From: Fratercula arctica
Lineage: Eukaryota; Chordata; Aves; Charadriiformes; Alcidae
Reading direction: 5' to 3'
Assembly: GCA_947846985.1 (NCBI GenBank)
Contig: CANTUZ010000005.1
Coordinates: forward strand, 18,820,389 to 18,884,388
DNA length: 64,000 nt
The notes under the pieces were generated by a model. That model made no database searches. It had not been told where the DNA came from and saw only the letters and a program-made list of their open reading frames with translations. Position numbers and translations under genes: made by a program. Every line of letters starts with the position of its first letter. The first letter of the stretch is position 1. Positions 37,690-49,458 of this stretch are shown here, piece after piece.

Positions 37690-37796
37690 AGAGGAGACAA
37701 AAAAAGAAAGAAAGAAAGAAAGAAAGAGAAAGAAAAGAAAGAAAAAAAAACGAGAGGGAAAGAGAGAGAAAAAGAGGAGAGAAAGAGAGAGAACAA
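37690..37796 (-). repeat. BRSK2: (CTTT)n/(CT)n polypyrimidine tract before terminal acceptor
   Basis: On the BRSK2 strand this is over 100 nt of almost pure C/T, beginning as CT-rich and ending as (CTTT)n, located just upstream of the terminal exon acceptor. It is a microsatellite and a potential array of PTBP1-type UCUU/CUUUC sites. On the + strand it appears as purine-only GAAA repeats. Confidence 0.93.
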
Positions 37797-40700
37797 ACAA
37801 ACAAATGAACAATGGGGTTTTTAACGAGAAGAACATGATGAGGAGATCCAGAGCCACGTGCGTGGGGGTGTGTGGGGGATGAAGACAATGAGCAGGAAGA
37901 GGAAGAGTGTTTAGGATGGGACACCTACAGAAATAAAGAGACTGGGAGCATAAAGCACCTGGGGGAAAGGTCCTAGTTTTCTCCTGAGTGGGGGAGCATT
38001 GCTGTCTCACCTCGCAGGAGGACACAGTGCCACGTGGCTGAAATAGTTCAGTCTATTACTTGGAGTCACGTGGCGACTCCGCACCGAAGCACCGGTGAAT
38101 GCAATGCTGGATACAGGCAAATCCCATCTTACTGCTGCTGTTATAAAAATGGGGTATTTGGATGTGGTGGCCACCTGATGCCGAGCTCTCTGGCTACACC
38201 GGGCATTAGGCTTTCTTTGCTTGCATTTTATTTCTTTCTGAGTATCTCCTTGCACACCTTTCAGTCACAAAGCCTGAAGCACCTGAGTGCAAGGGAAACA
38301 GCATTGAAAAATGATCTATGGCTGACATGAGTATTGCCATCTGCATGTGTGGTTTGTGACTTGTACTTGCAAGCTTCTAAGCACCTTTAGATCCATCTTA
38401 CAACAGGTTCCTGGAAACGAAGATGCTGAACGCATTGTGGAAGCAGGCTGTTACGCATCTAACTATTTCTGGGACCTAGCAGGGTCAAGAACTACTTCCT
38501 CATTGTCCCGAATTTATGTTCTCTCTCCAATACAGCCTCCATGACACAGACATTCACTCCAGTGGAGTTAGGAGCCAGAGAGGGGTGTAAGATTGCATGC
38601 TGGTAGAACAGACATCTCATTAATCCAGCCACTGGAGCAGGCTGCAGTATTAACATGGGTTGGGCACTATGCACATGAATACAATCTTTCACGCCATTTG
38701 GACCTCCGGGCAGCAGGGCTGTATGCTATTAATCTAGTCCTACGTCAGAGAATGTGTGGAAGGCCATACCTGAGGAAAGGCTCTGGGGTGCTACTGAGGG
38801 AAAGGGACCAGCTACTACTGGAAAGGTAGCCTTTTGGGGGGGCATTTCTAGTCCCTTTTAATTTTCTGGGACTGGAGGATTAATCTTGATCAGACATAGG
38901 AAGGGTCACACTAAATTCTCTGATCATGGATATTGAAGGTGGTTTTTTACCTAATGTACACCATGGAGGTGATGCCTGTTCGTGATCATTAAAACCCCAT
39001 GATGCTTATCTCAATATTGGGCTGTTGGCTCCATAGTTCTAACAAATTTGAATCATTTATATCCCAACTAAGTAATTTCATTCTCCAGCTCACAGAAGGA
39101 AACAGGGTCCTTGTATCTGCCTTCTAGTGCTGTGGTATGCTGTGAAGAGTGGAACCTTTCATCCCCAAGATGGGAACATTCATTTGGGAGCAAAGGGGTT
39201 TCTTCATAGCAGATTGCCATCTATCCCCAGCTGGGGGACACTGGTGGCTTGGTAATATTCTATTTCCCTTCAATTTCATTACAAATGTAAGCAAACCAAT
39301 TACTATAGCAGGCAAGTACTTTCCGTGCCTGGTAGCTTGTCTGAAGAGCTTGTTGAGTGCTTTCTTACTCTCTAATGGAAAACGCTAGACAGACATCAAC
39401 TGCTCTTATACAAAGAAAGAGGAAATATCTAGTATTTGTGCCCTGCAAAGCTGAACGTGTTACTCTTTTTTTCCTGCCCCGTGCTAACCAGGTAGTTGCT
39501 GCTTTCCTCTGCATGTTAACAGGCATTGAGAAAAATCACATGGCTGGCATGTACAGTGAAGGATCTCTATCTTATTCATCTATTTCATTCCTTGTCTTCC
39601 TCTACTTGCTTTGTGGTTAACTTACTGCCGGCCCTGGTTCTGCCTGTGCATTCAGTTACACCAATGCCACAAGCAAATGGCTGTTAGTTTCTGGAAGGGC
39701 ATCACTCGCCTAACTGACTGGAGCCTTAGAGATGGGCCCAAACAAACAGCCAGGCAAAGCACGCATCTCAATTTTGGGCTGAGAAGAACTATCAAACTCT
39801 CAGTTGTTTTGGGGTGAGACCTCTGTGAGTTCCATCTGCTTCCTTCCACAGGCATCCAAGTGCTTCGGAAGGGGGATATCTGCTCCACATCTATAACTTC
39901 TGTTTCAGAGATTTCCCTAAGCCTCCCCAAAACTGTTTTAGGTTTGTGGGCGCATGCTCTGCTCAGACTTGTTTTTATGTGCTCAGATTCATTTCTACTT
40001 CTTTTTCAATGAAAAGGAAGAAAAACAGAAAGCAAACACTCAGCCCTGAATGCAGGAATGTGGGCAGATCTGGTTCTTATGTGGCTTTGGACCCCTCATC
40101 TTCATAAGCAAATGGAGTCAGCAGAGAGAATGAAAAAGAGCACTGAAAAAAATGCTGGAGAGGGAAAGACTGCTAGGTTGGGAGAAAAGGGGAGGGAAAT
40201 ATCTCTAGTTATTCAGCTGAGCAGTTTATTCAACAAGCTTAGAGGGAAAGAAGAGGGCAGAGTAAGCAGGGCTCTGCAGGGGTCGAAGTTTTTTGTTTTC
40301 ACGTAGACAGGACAGTAGACAAAAGTACAACTTGCAAGAATGGAGCAATAAAACATTTTTAAAATTATATATCTTGTATTTGCTGAGTGCCGATACAAGA
40401 TTTTTAATCATCCTATTAAAATATGCAGCCCCTGTTTCATCCACCCTTTCTCCTCCCCATGCCCTACTGGCTTTCAAGTGCCTGGAGATTTATTGCAGCA
40501 AAAGTATTTAACAGTCTGCTTTTCTTTGCCTGTATCGCTACTGGATTCCTTACAATCAGCATTTTCAGGTAAAATTTTAATGGGAGGTAAGAAATCCTTA
40601 GGGATGTTTAAAGAGTGCTATTGAAAAATAAAATAGGCCATTTCACTAACCCTTTCCTTCCTTTGCCTTTTGTAGTATCTTGACGTGTAATTAAATAGTA

Positions 40701-41803
40701 GGTAATAATGCTCTCTTATCCTGCAGTCAAGAAAGAACCGATCCTACATCAAACCATACAGATAACCACTGCACTGATGTTGTCTACATGACAGCTTGTT
40801 AGCCCACTCTTAGGCTGGTCTAGATACTGGTCTTTGGGATGACAAAGAGTCCTCACGTTTTTCTCTGGAGATATGTAAACATGGGCCAGCTATGCTGGAA
40901 GCATGAAAATGGTGCATGGTGTTGCTCCTCTTGTTCTCAGTTCCCTTTCAGTTTATACATCCAGTAAAACAAGACTTGAAAATACAGCTGACGATGGATT
41001 AGAATAGCTTTTTGAGCAATGTTCCACTCCTAGCATTCAGTGCAAAAAGTGGTACGTTCTTACACCTCTAAGTCCATCTGGGGCCTCAAAAAAGGCTGCC
41101 TCTCTTATTTCAGTAAGTGAGATGACATCCCATTTCCTCTGGACAGGGATGAAGGTTTGGCTCACTGATTCTTCAAAACTTCCCTGGTGTTTCATGCATC
41201 TGTAACTAAGGTCTTCATTCCCCTTGAGAGCAAATATTCATCAACACAGAGCAAAGAAGGCATGAAGGGTAGCAAGGGTGAGAAACCGTGAGAAGGATCA
41301 GAGGCAGGAGGGGAGGTTCAGAGCATTAGGTTTACATCTAGTAGGAGGAGATGGATATGTGCATTTTTGAGTTAGACCAAGGAGCTGTATGCTGCAAGAT
41401 CGGGAAGGGGAATGGGTTTGAAAACAAGCATTGAAGCTTATGGAAGGGTCATGTATTGAAGGGATGCTAGAGAAATGCACCTGTGTGCAGTACTGTCATG
41501 GCCAAATATCATGAAAGAAGTCAAAACTGTGAATGCATCTGAATACAACAGGCACTAGAAGGAGAAACGGGGCTGGAGACAGACACACAAATGTAAAAGG
41601 AAGCTGGGCAGGTGGCTTGTATCACCCCTCACAGTCCTCAGTATTTCATCTGTTGTTCTTAGGAAGTCTGTCTGCCATTGACCTAGCCCCAGTGGTGTCA
41701 CAGGTTTGAGAAGCAAAGTGGAAGTGGAGCACCCAGGTATGAGAGGAAAGAGAAAATGAGGTGATTGACTCCAGGCACCAGAAGTGACACCAGGAAAGGA
41801 TGC

Positions 41804-41879
41804 ACCTTGCAAAGACCCTGCCCTGACCTTGCAAAAACTCTGCCCTGACCTTGCCCTGACCCTGCCCTGACCCTCACAG
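41804..41879. repeat. Nested 22-bp/11-bp tandem repeat
   Basis: Two 22-bp units (41804-41825 and 41826-41847, ACCTTGCAAA then RAC and YCTGCCCTG) are followed by two 11-bp units, ACCTTGCCCTG (41848-41858) and ACCCTGCCCTG (41859-41869), and a partial unit. The 22-mer looks like the 11-mer with an internal insertion, so the array records stepwise slippage or unequal exchange. Confidence 0.9.
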
Positions 41880-44800
41880 TCCTCCATGGAAAATAACAGG
41901 AGGTGGTGAACAAGCAGTTTCAGGACAAGCCTGGAGGCTTCAGTCACTGATTAGAGCCTGCTGTTTTGTAACATTTTAAGACACTCAGATGAAACTTGGT
42001 CATCTTTTTGTTGAAGCAAATAGCAGCATTCCTATTGCCTTATTGAAAGCAAACCCTGAGGCACTTCCTTCTCCTGTGAAACCATCTCTCTGGAGTCTAT
42101 GTATTTTTAATGCACTAATCCTTGTGGTGCTGAACACAAAGTTGCACAAAACAAATATGGCATCTGTGGGATTATCCTCTGCCTTTACTTTCTGTATAGC
42201 CCGAGAAATTTTGTGTTTATGCATTTTTAGCTTAGGCTTTGGGAGAAACTAAGGTCTCCAGAAAAGATAGGTCTCCACTGGAAACGGAGACACTCTTTGT
42301 CAACCTGCCTTCCCATATTCCTTCCCTTGTTGCTTTCACATCCTTTCTGAGTTTCTTCTGCCTGCCTCTGCTACTGAGGTTTTCTTCCTAGACTCATTCT
42401 TTTCTTTTCACCCCTTGTCTTTTTCATCCCTAGCTTGCTCTGTATTTCGATAGCAGCTGTGGTTTCAGTGAATCATGTAACAAAAATCCAAGTCCTTTCA
42501 CATAAAGTATTGAAACACTCTCTTGATGGGTGATAATCCATTCCATTTCAAACCCATTTGGCTACTTTGACAGAGTTCTAGTCCTCTTTGTTAAGAGTAG
42601 GCATTTTTTTGCCTGTTTGCTTGGTTTCTGTTGGCAGAGTCCCTCTGCCTTCAAAAACAGAAGACTTAAAATATATAACCCACTCCAAAAGTATATGGGA
42701 TGACATAAAGATAAAAGTGACCTCTTCCTCTTTGTTTAGTTGTAATATCATGTAGAGGTCTTCCTCCAGACCAAAGAGCCCCTAGCCTAGGCATTGTACA
42801 AATACGAATCAGAGAGATGCCTCAATGAGCTCACGAACTACTGAAGAAGACTACAGAAAGATTTTTTTTCTCCTGTAATGGTTGGATGTATGAGGCTTCC
42901 CTCTAGACTGGAGAAGGGTGACAGAAAGGCCATTGCAATGTCTTGCTGGAGGCCGTCACACAGAATTTCCTCCTAGGGTGAATTCATCCTAGGCCACTTG
43001 AAGTGAGCTGAAGAAACTGCAGAAATCCCAAGAGGGTACTTGTCTAAAAATACACGAAGTCAGGAAAGTATTTCAAGAGACATGGATGTGGTTTTTACTG
43101 GATTTATAAATTGTCACAACAGGTTGAACAGAACAAGTTTTCCCATTTATTTTTTCCCCAGTTAGTTACCTAATGGGACAGCTGTTTTGATTTCATTTCA
43201 GTTTAGGACTAGAAAATGGAGACAGACATTCCACAGAACAACCCCAGTTTCTTAGCAGGACACCTAAATTGCAATTGGGAAAGGTGACTTCCAAAGGTAA
43301 CAACAGAGCTTATTTTCCAGAGTCCTTAGACTCTGCTCGTAAAAATGCCAACTGAAAACAGTGTTTGGAGAAACAGACTGCTGGTAGGAACTACTCAGAT
43401 TATCACACACTGTTAGCACAGGTGTCCATGCTACCAGCAGAAGGTGGGAACTTTCAATCGCTACACACTTGGACAGATCTGAACAACCGACTTGACATTT
43501 AAATGCTCTATAACCCATCCTTGTTCTTGCTCCCCTAAAACATCCCATCTCCTCTGCAGGAGGGTGAGCCAATATTTGTGACTAGCCAGATGCATCCAGA
43601 TGGCAATTCTGCCTCTGTCTTGCCTATTTTCTTTCTCTCTCTCATGCACACACAGAGAAGCTGAGATCCAGTTCAGCCTCTCCTGTGCCAGACAATGTAG
43701 CCGAGACAGGTAGCTCTTGGGTAATGCGTTAGAGAATGGTGAACACAGGCAGCAAAGATGAGGAATATTTCCTTGCTGCTACCTTCTGCAGAGCTAAGAC
43801 ACAAGTAATTAATCAGAAAACAAACATGTCCATTACTGATGAATAGCTCTGGCAAATCCAGCACCACCACATAACATTCAAGAAAGGAGACATGATGACG
43901 GAGAGGAGGGAATCATACATTCATTTGGACAGCTGGTGGCACTGAAAGAGCAGGCAAAGATAGTGGTGGGATGAAGAGATGCCAGATTCTGTTGCAGAAT
44001 CGTGCTGTTCTGGCAAATTGGCTGGTAAAGGACTCAGCCCAAGAATTCTTTGTATCTGCCTGCCCTTTTACAAACATCTGCCTGCACAAGTGTGTGCTGA
44101 GAGGGGAAGCTGATGACCTACACTAGTAAAGCCACAATAGATGAGAGTATTGCTGCTACCCATTCTCCTAGAGACTTCTGCTGTTTCATTCCAATTTCTC
44201 ATCTATGAAAACGTCAGAAACGTATTGGCACTTAATAATACGATTTTGTCCTTTCCTGCCAGATGGATGTTCAAGTATGATCTTAGGGGCTTTAAGTTCT
44301 CTGACCTGTTACTAAGGAACGAAACAACTTGTGTATGCTGGGGAAATGTTGCCTCCTCATTTCCTCTGAATCAATCCCTTCAAAATATGATTTTATATTC
44401 TGGGGAGGCCATCTCAAATTTAGCTTAGTACAGCACACAAATATTCACATGGAGTATCCTGAAGCACTGCCTGCCATAAATAAAGTACTGTGACCTTAAT
44501 TAAGAGAGAGATATCTGTGTTTTCTTCATTAGCTATTATTACAGAGAAAGAGGAAAAGATCTTGTATTGGACAGTAAAATCTAGCCATAGCTGTCAAAAC
44601 AGAATCTGACACGTACCACATAGTTCAATACATCTGGATTCATCTTTAGTGCCAAGTTGCCATTTTTGTTCCTACCTTCTTCTACAGTGCAAAAACATGT
44701 GTCATGAATTGGAAAAGAAATGTGTCCCCAACACAACACTAGAATGAAGAGATATGACTACAGTGTGGGGGGAGTCAGCCATCTATTTGTACAGCAAAGG

Positions 44801-47671
44801 ATACTAGTAGAATGGGCAAGGACAACTGGGAAACCTGGCTTGAACTCTTTGGAAAATCTGACCTATCTTACTTATTGTGATCCACCCATTATGAATGAAT
44901 ATATGATCTTTCAGGTGGGTCTTCTTCCTTTTAACTCTCATTTGGGTCACAATTTAGACAGAAGAATGAGCCATGGCTACATGGTCAGAAAGACCAGTAG
45001 CCAGGACATTTTTACGAAATGCTAATAAAAACCCATATTGTTCTGACTACCTCACAGTGTTAACAGTGGTGAGAAAAGCCTTTCAGCGGGGAGGGCAGCA
45101 TACATTTTTTCCTGCAGGTTTCAGCATCAGTGCTATCAGTTACAACTTTACGAATGCAAATCACCAACCTCCTCTTCCATCAAATAGCTACTTTGTGATT
45201 AGCAGGAGTACTCTTATCAATGCCAATATGGATCAGGATCACTTCCAAGAGCACCAAATCCAGATATTCGCTGCTGCTAGTAACGCCAGCAGTCTCTAAA
45301 TTAGCACTCACAAAGCTACATGCTGCAATTGCAACCCAAATGTGATGTAACCAGTTTTAAACTACAAAATATCTCCTAATTTCTCAAGTAGCTTGGGGAT
45401 GCTATTGACATGGGCTTGCATCTGTATGAATCAAACTGTGATTGCAAGGAGCTATGAAGAGAAGCCTTTACTGCAGTGCAATTGCTCTGTGTGCCCAGAG
45501 GATGATTGGCCATGGGGGACAAGGTCAGATGGCTCTGAACAGGAAGCTATGTCAAGTCCTAAACACTGGAAGGAAGAGATTTGAGTGAGATATATTGGAA
45601 AGATATGAAAGGCAAGTGGATTTGCTGTGCTTCTGCTTTGATCAGATCATTTTAGCGATAGCCACTGGTACACACAAGGATCCATAAAGTTTTTCATTTA
45701 ACTCTGGTGCCAAGAATCAAGGTTTTGAATTGTAAGTGGCAACACAGGATGTTTAAGAATAAACACAAGGTCTTCTGGCCAGCCTGTTGTCACAGGGTTA
45801 TGGTCTAAGACTTTGCAGGAACGTATGTTTGTGCAGTGCCTAACACAACAGCATGATTTGACTGGAGCTGCACTAGTTATACACACTAACCTTTTCCTCC
45901 TCTTATCATTACCCAGATCCATGGAAGTGCCATTGATGGACTTTCCTGAAAGTCATGAGGGATGGAAAGCAACAAGCAAAGATTGCCCTACTTGGAAATA
46001 GAATTCAGACCCAGACAGCTACACTGTGGAGACTGGAAAGTTTACAGGCTCCCTGGTAAGTGTTTCTCAGACGGTAAAGTCAAGAATAAGGCAGGCTTTT
46101 TGGAGCTTTCTGCCAGCAGCCAGCACCTGGGCAAAACATACTTACGAAGGACTCCAAAAAACTGGGGATGGCTGGGAAAGGGAGCTACAAAGGCTATACA
46201 CCAGTTTTACTACTAAGTCAACCACCCAAAGAAATCCTCAGCTCACTATTTAAAGGACTTAAAGTCATTGAAGTTTGTAAAGACAGACTCTTTTCTGAAC
46301 AAGGACTACTGAAATGGCACTGTGCGGTGTGTATCAATGGCTCCAGATCCGATGTGCTCAATCTACAATGATACTTGCTTTCTAATTCCCAGCTTTGTGG
46401 TTGAAGCTGGAGGGCTTTTCAGTTTGGGTATTATCTTGATTTTTTTTTTTTAATGTAAAGGCTCTACAGAACCTAGCAGATCCTTATTGTCAATTATACA
46501 ACCTATTCTTCAGTGAGATAGACATAAATACCAGATTAGATGGTAGTAAACAGCTCTCTCAATCCTGCCTCAAAAGAACCAGAATCCAGCCCGTTCTTTT
46601 ACAGCTGTGTTGATTTTATAAGGCTTGATGGCAGTACATAAAGTGGTAAAGTTTATTTGCCATTAAACTGATTTGGTTCTATATACACAGAAGGAATAGA
46701 TCAGCTAAGTCGGAAAGTATCACTCTTATAGGCAGTTTTCAGGTTACAGCTGTATTTTAAATTTAAAGGTTTTAATCTTTACAAGGTAAATTTAATCTTA
46801 TGAACAGATATGAAAGACTTCATGGAAACGAAATTAGTCTTTCTGACAACAGAAATGACCATTCCCCTGCTGAAATGGGTAGTAACATAAATATTTCATC
46901 CCAATATGCATTTCAACTTCATTACAAGCCAATTTATTTCCTTCTATTGTGAAATATTAAGAGTTGGCAGCAGTTTTCTAGTGTGCACAGGTAGGGTTGA
47001 TACAGCAGCTGTGAAGTCATTTGGATATTGGCAGCTCCTATGACATACCTCTCCTGTTCAACATTAACTTATTTTTCAACGCCAATAGCTATATGCAAAA
47101 TCACTTCTCAGACTGATGACCACTGCTAGCAGAAGATGAGATAACATTTAAAGGACTAAATAAATTTGCCTTGCTGTTAATTACAACATTCAATGGTTTC
47201 TAGTGGGTGAAAAGATATTCCTTATTCCCACCAGAGCTTTCACGTGGCTGAGCCAGGCATAAAGCATCTGATTAGTTCTTCCTGCTCTATTGTTAACTCT
47301 TTGGCAAAAATGACCCCTTGTGCTCACTCTCAAAATATGGAACTATGATGAGGTCACAAAAACACGGTATAGTTTTTCTTACACTATTTGTTGTTACTAG
47401 AAAAACATTGTGTCAACTTCACAGAGAGTTCCCTGTCCTCAAAGTCATAGAGGACACTTTGCCAATAAAAGGCTAAATTCCCTTTTGCTCCCCTGTCTAA
47501 ATTGTGGGTGAGCTCTCCTGCACACAAAATAGCTCTTCACTCATATAAGAGGGTGGAATTCAGCTTGGTGCAGTCACCACTGCTTATGTTGTGTGTGAGC
47601 ACACCGTCAGGAATATGATTTAAAGGAAGCAGCACCATTAAACCCCTATAATCCATCCTTTCTCTTCTCTG

Positions 47672-47720
47672 GATATATATATATATATCTATATGCATAT
47701 ATATGCACACGTATATATAC
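47672..47720. repeat. TA-rich microsatellite
   Basis: Imperfect alternating TA/TG/CA repeat in a BRSK2 intron. Confidence 0.9.
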
Positions 47721-48458
47721 ATGCTTTGTCTGTGCTGTAGCTGCCACAACATAGTCTCTCTGCTGGCATTCACCTTGTCCTCTTTGTCCCTTGTTGGATT
47801 GATACTGACGCTTGACAGCTGGAGGGCCTGCCTGAACTGGGAGCGAGCAGTAATGCTCTCTATCTAGAGAAGGCAGAGTACTGGCTGGTGATCTGTATAG
47901 CTCAGTTAACTTGCAAGCAATCAGTAGAATCAGCATTTTCATATTTTTTCGTAAGACGTGAATGCCAGATCCAGGCAAGAAACAAAGGCTTGAGGGAGAA
48001 GAGGGATTTGCTGTCTGATGACTTCAAAAAGAAGCTGGAGGTCTGTCTGCAACTTAAATGAGTCTTCATGAGGAGATCAGAAATGGTATAAGCCAGAAAA
48101 CTCAAACAAGAAATCAAACGAACTCCTTTCAGAGCAAAGGAAAAACTCCCCCAGCAAAGCTGCAACTTAAGGGAAAGAGATCTGAAATACAGGAAACGGG
48201 CCAAATTCTGCCTCAGTCACACACACATAAACCTAATATTATCTCCATCATGACAATTTTCCTTTGTTGTTACAGAATCCACAACAACTCCAGAACAACT
48301 TTCCTCAGTTTATGAAGAGATGACGCAGAAGTCACAGGTCCAGCTGGCGAGGGCTACTAGCTCAGCAATCGCTTCCTCAACAGCTTGTGTTCCCTTTCAC
48401 AGAGATATCTGAATTCAACCTAGATATCAGAATGGAAATCTAAAGAGAGTAGAGTTCT

Positions 48459-48483
48459 CTTGTACAGAACCTTTCTGTACAAG
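48459..48483. repeat. Perfect 11-bp inverted repeat
   Basis: CTTGTACAGAA (48459-48469) and TTCTGTACAAG (48473-48483) are exact reverse complements with a 3-nt CCT loop. It lies in a BRSK2 intron about 0.95 kb past the 48-nt exon. Confidence 0.92.
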
Positions 48484-48504
48484 ATATAAGAAATAAGACA
48501 AAAA

Positions 48505-48539
48505 CCTCTCATAGTATTTCCATGAGAGGAAATACTATG
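48505..48539. repeat. Overlapping alternative hairpins
   Basis: CATAGTATTTCC (48510-48521) pairs perfectly with GGAAATACTATG (48528-48539), 12 bp with a 6-nt loop. CCTCTCAT (48505-48512) pairs with ATGAGAGG (48522-48529), 8 bp, using overlapping bases. The two stems are mutually exclusive. A further partial copy of the stem sequence (GGAAATAGTATTCC) follows at 48539-48552. Confidence 0.9.
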
Positions 48540-49410
48540 GAAATAGTATTCCACTATTGTATTTGGAGGAGTCTGTAAGGGCACAGGTAATGAAAGAAAG
48601 AATACAGTCCCTGTGTGCATAGAGGGGAGGGAAGGCAAGGAACCAAAGTCGTTAACCAAAATTCATGGAACCCCAAGCAAGCTGAGTTGCAAGTTTTGCA
48701 GGAAACTCTTTTTTTTTTCCCCCTCATTCTTAGCAAAATTCTGAATCTCCAGTAGGTTCGCTACTCCTCCAGCTAGAGACACAACATCCTTCCCCAAGAC
48801 CAGACTGGAACTATGACAATTTACACTAGCTAAGTGTCTGGCAGATAATATGCAGCATGTCTTATGGAAGATTTAAAAGGGTCTTACCCCAAGGATATCT
48901 GGGGAAGAAGGGAGTGGATGCACAAGGGAATTAAATAACATAGCAACCCTGTCTCAATAAATAGCAAGAAACCAAGGGAGACAGCAGCTAGCAGGGCAGC
49001 ATTCAGCTTCACTGCAGAAAAAGGACTGAAGAATCACGAATCAGAGGCAGCAAGTAAACAAAAGAGGGAAAAAAAAACAGGAAAGAAAAAGAAAATCACT
49101 GGCTTGGGTTACAGTGAGGGAGGGAATCTCAAGTGCAACACCACACACTTGTGCTATGAAGGGAAAAGCTGTGGTGGAGCCTGTGCATCTGTGCATGGAT
49201 GGGGAGGAACAGAATAAGGGGTATATATGCTTGTGTCCACCAGGTAAGTGAAAGACATAGTGGGCTGTTATGGGGTGGGTAGCCTTGAAAAGAGCGTGGG
49301 AGAGCAAGGATAGGGAAGGGGAAGAGGTGGAAGGGACAGGACGGCGCGTTATTATGTTGCTCAGCAGGGGCTGGGGAAGGAGAAAAGGCAGAAGGGAAGG
49401 AAGTTCTTAC

Positions 49411-49458
49411 CACATTTGGAAAGTCTGCCAGTCATCAACTCCATACAGTTAGTGGTGT
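49411..49458 (-). CDS. BRSK2: BRSK2 48-nt alternative exon
   Basis: On the - strand, GATCCAG precedes ACACCACTAACTGTATGGAG, and the exon ends TCCAAATGTG before GTAAGAA. With the split Asp and Gly codons it encodes DTTNCMELMTGRLSKC and the first base of G. From memory, human BRSK2 isoforms carry DTTNCMEMMTGRLSKC at exactly this place, so one Met/Leu change separates them. Length 48 and phase 1/1 mean inclusion or skipping keeps the frame with the exons at 57952 and 37674. The flanking introns are pyrimidine-rich on both sides, the pattern of PTBP1-regulated neuronal exons. It is too short to show as an open frame and was found by motif. Confidence 0.93.

Larger units (their letters stand above)
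37675..49410 (-). other. BRSK2: BRSK2 intron between alternative and terminal exon
   Basis: An 11.7-kb intron, from GTAAGA at 49410 to ACCCAG at 37675. It holds a nested 11/22-bp tandem repeat (41804-41879), two adjacent hairpin-forming inverted repeats (48459-48539) and a TA-rich microsatellite (47672-47720). No other BRSK2 exon or nested gene could be supported. Confidence 0.8.

Noticed and set aside
37675..37924. Upstream part of the 157-codon - strand frame before GSPLSNFF
   Set aside because: It is Phe/Leu/Ser-rich translation of the intronic pyrimidine tract; the ACCCAG acceptor marks the true exon start.
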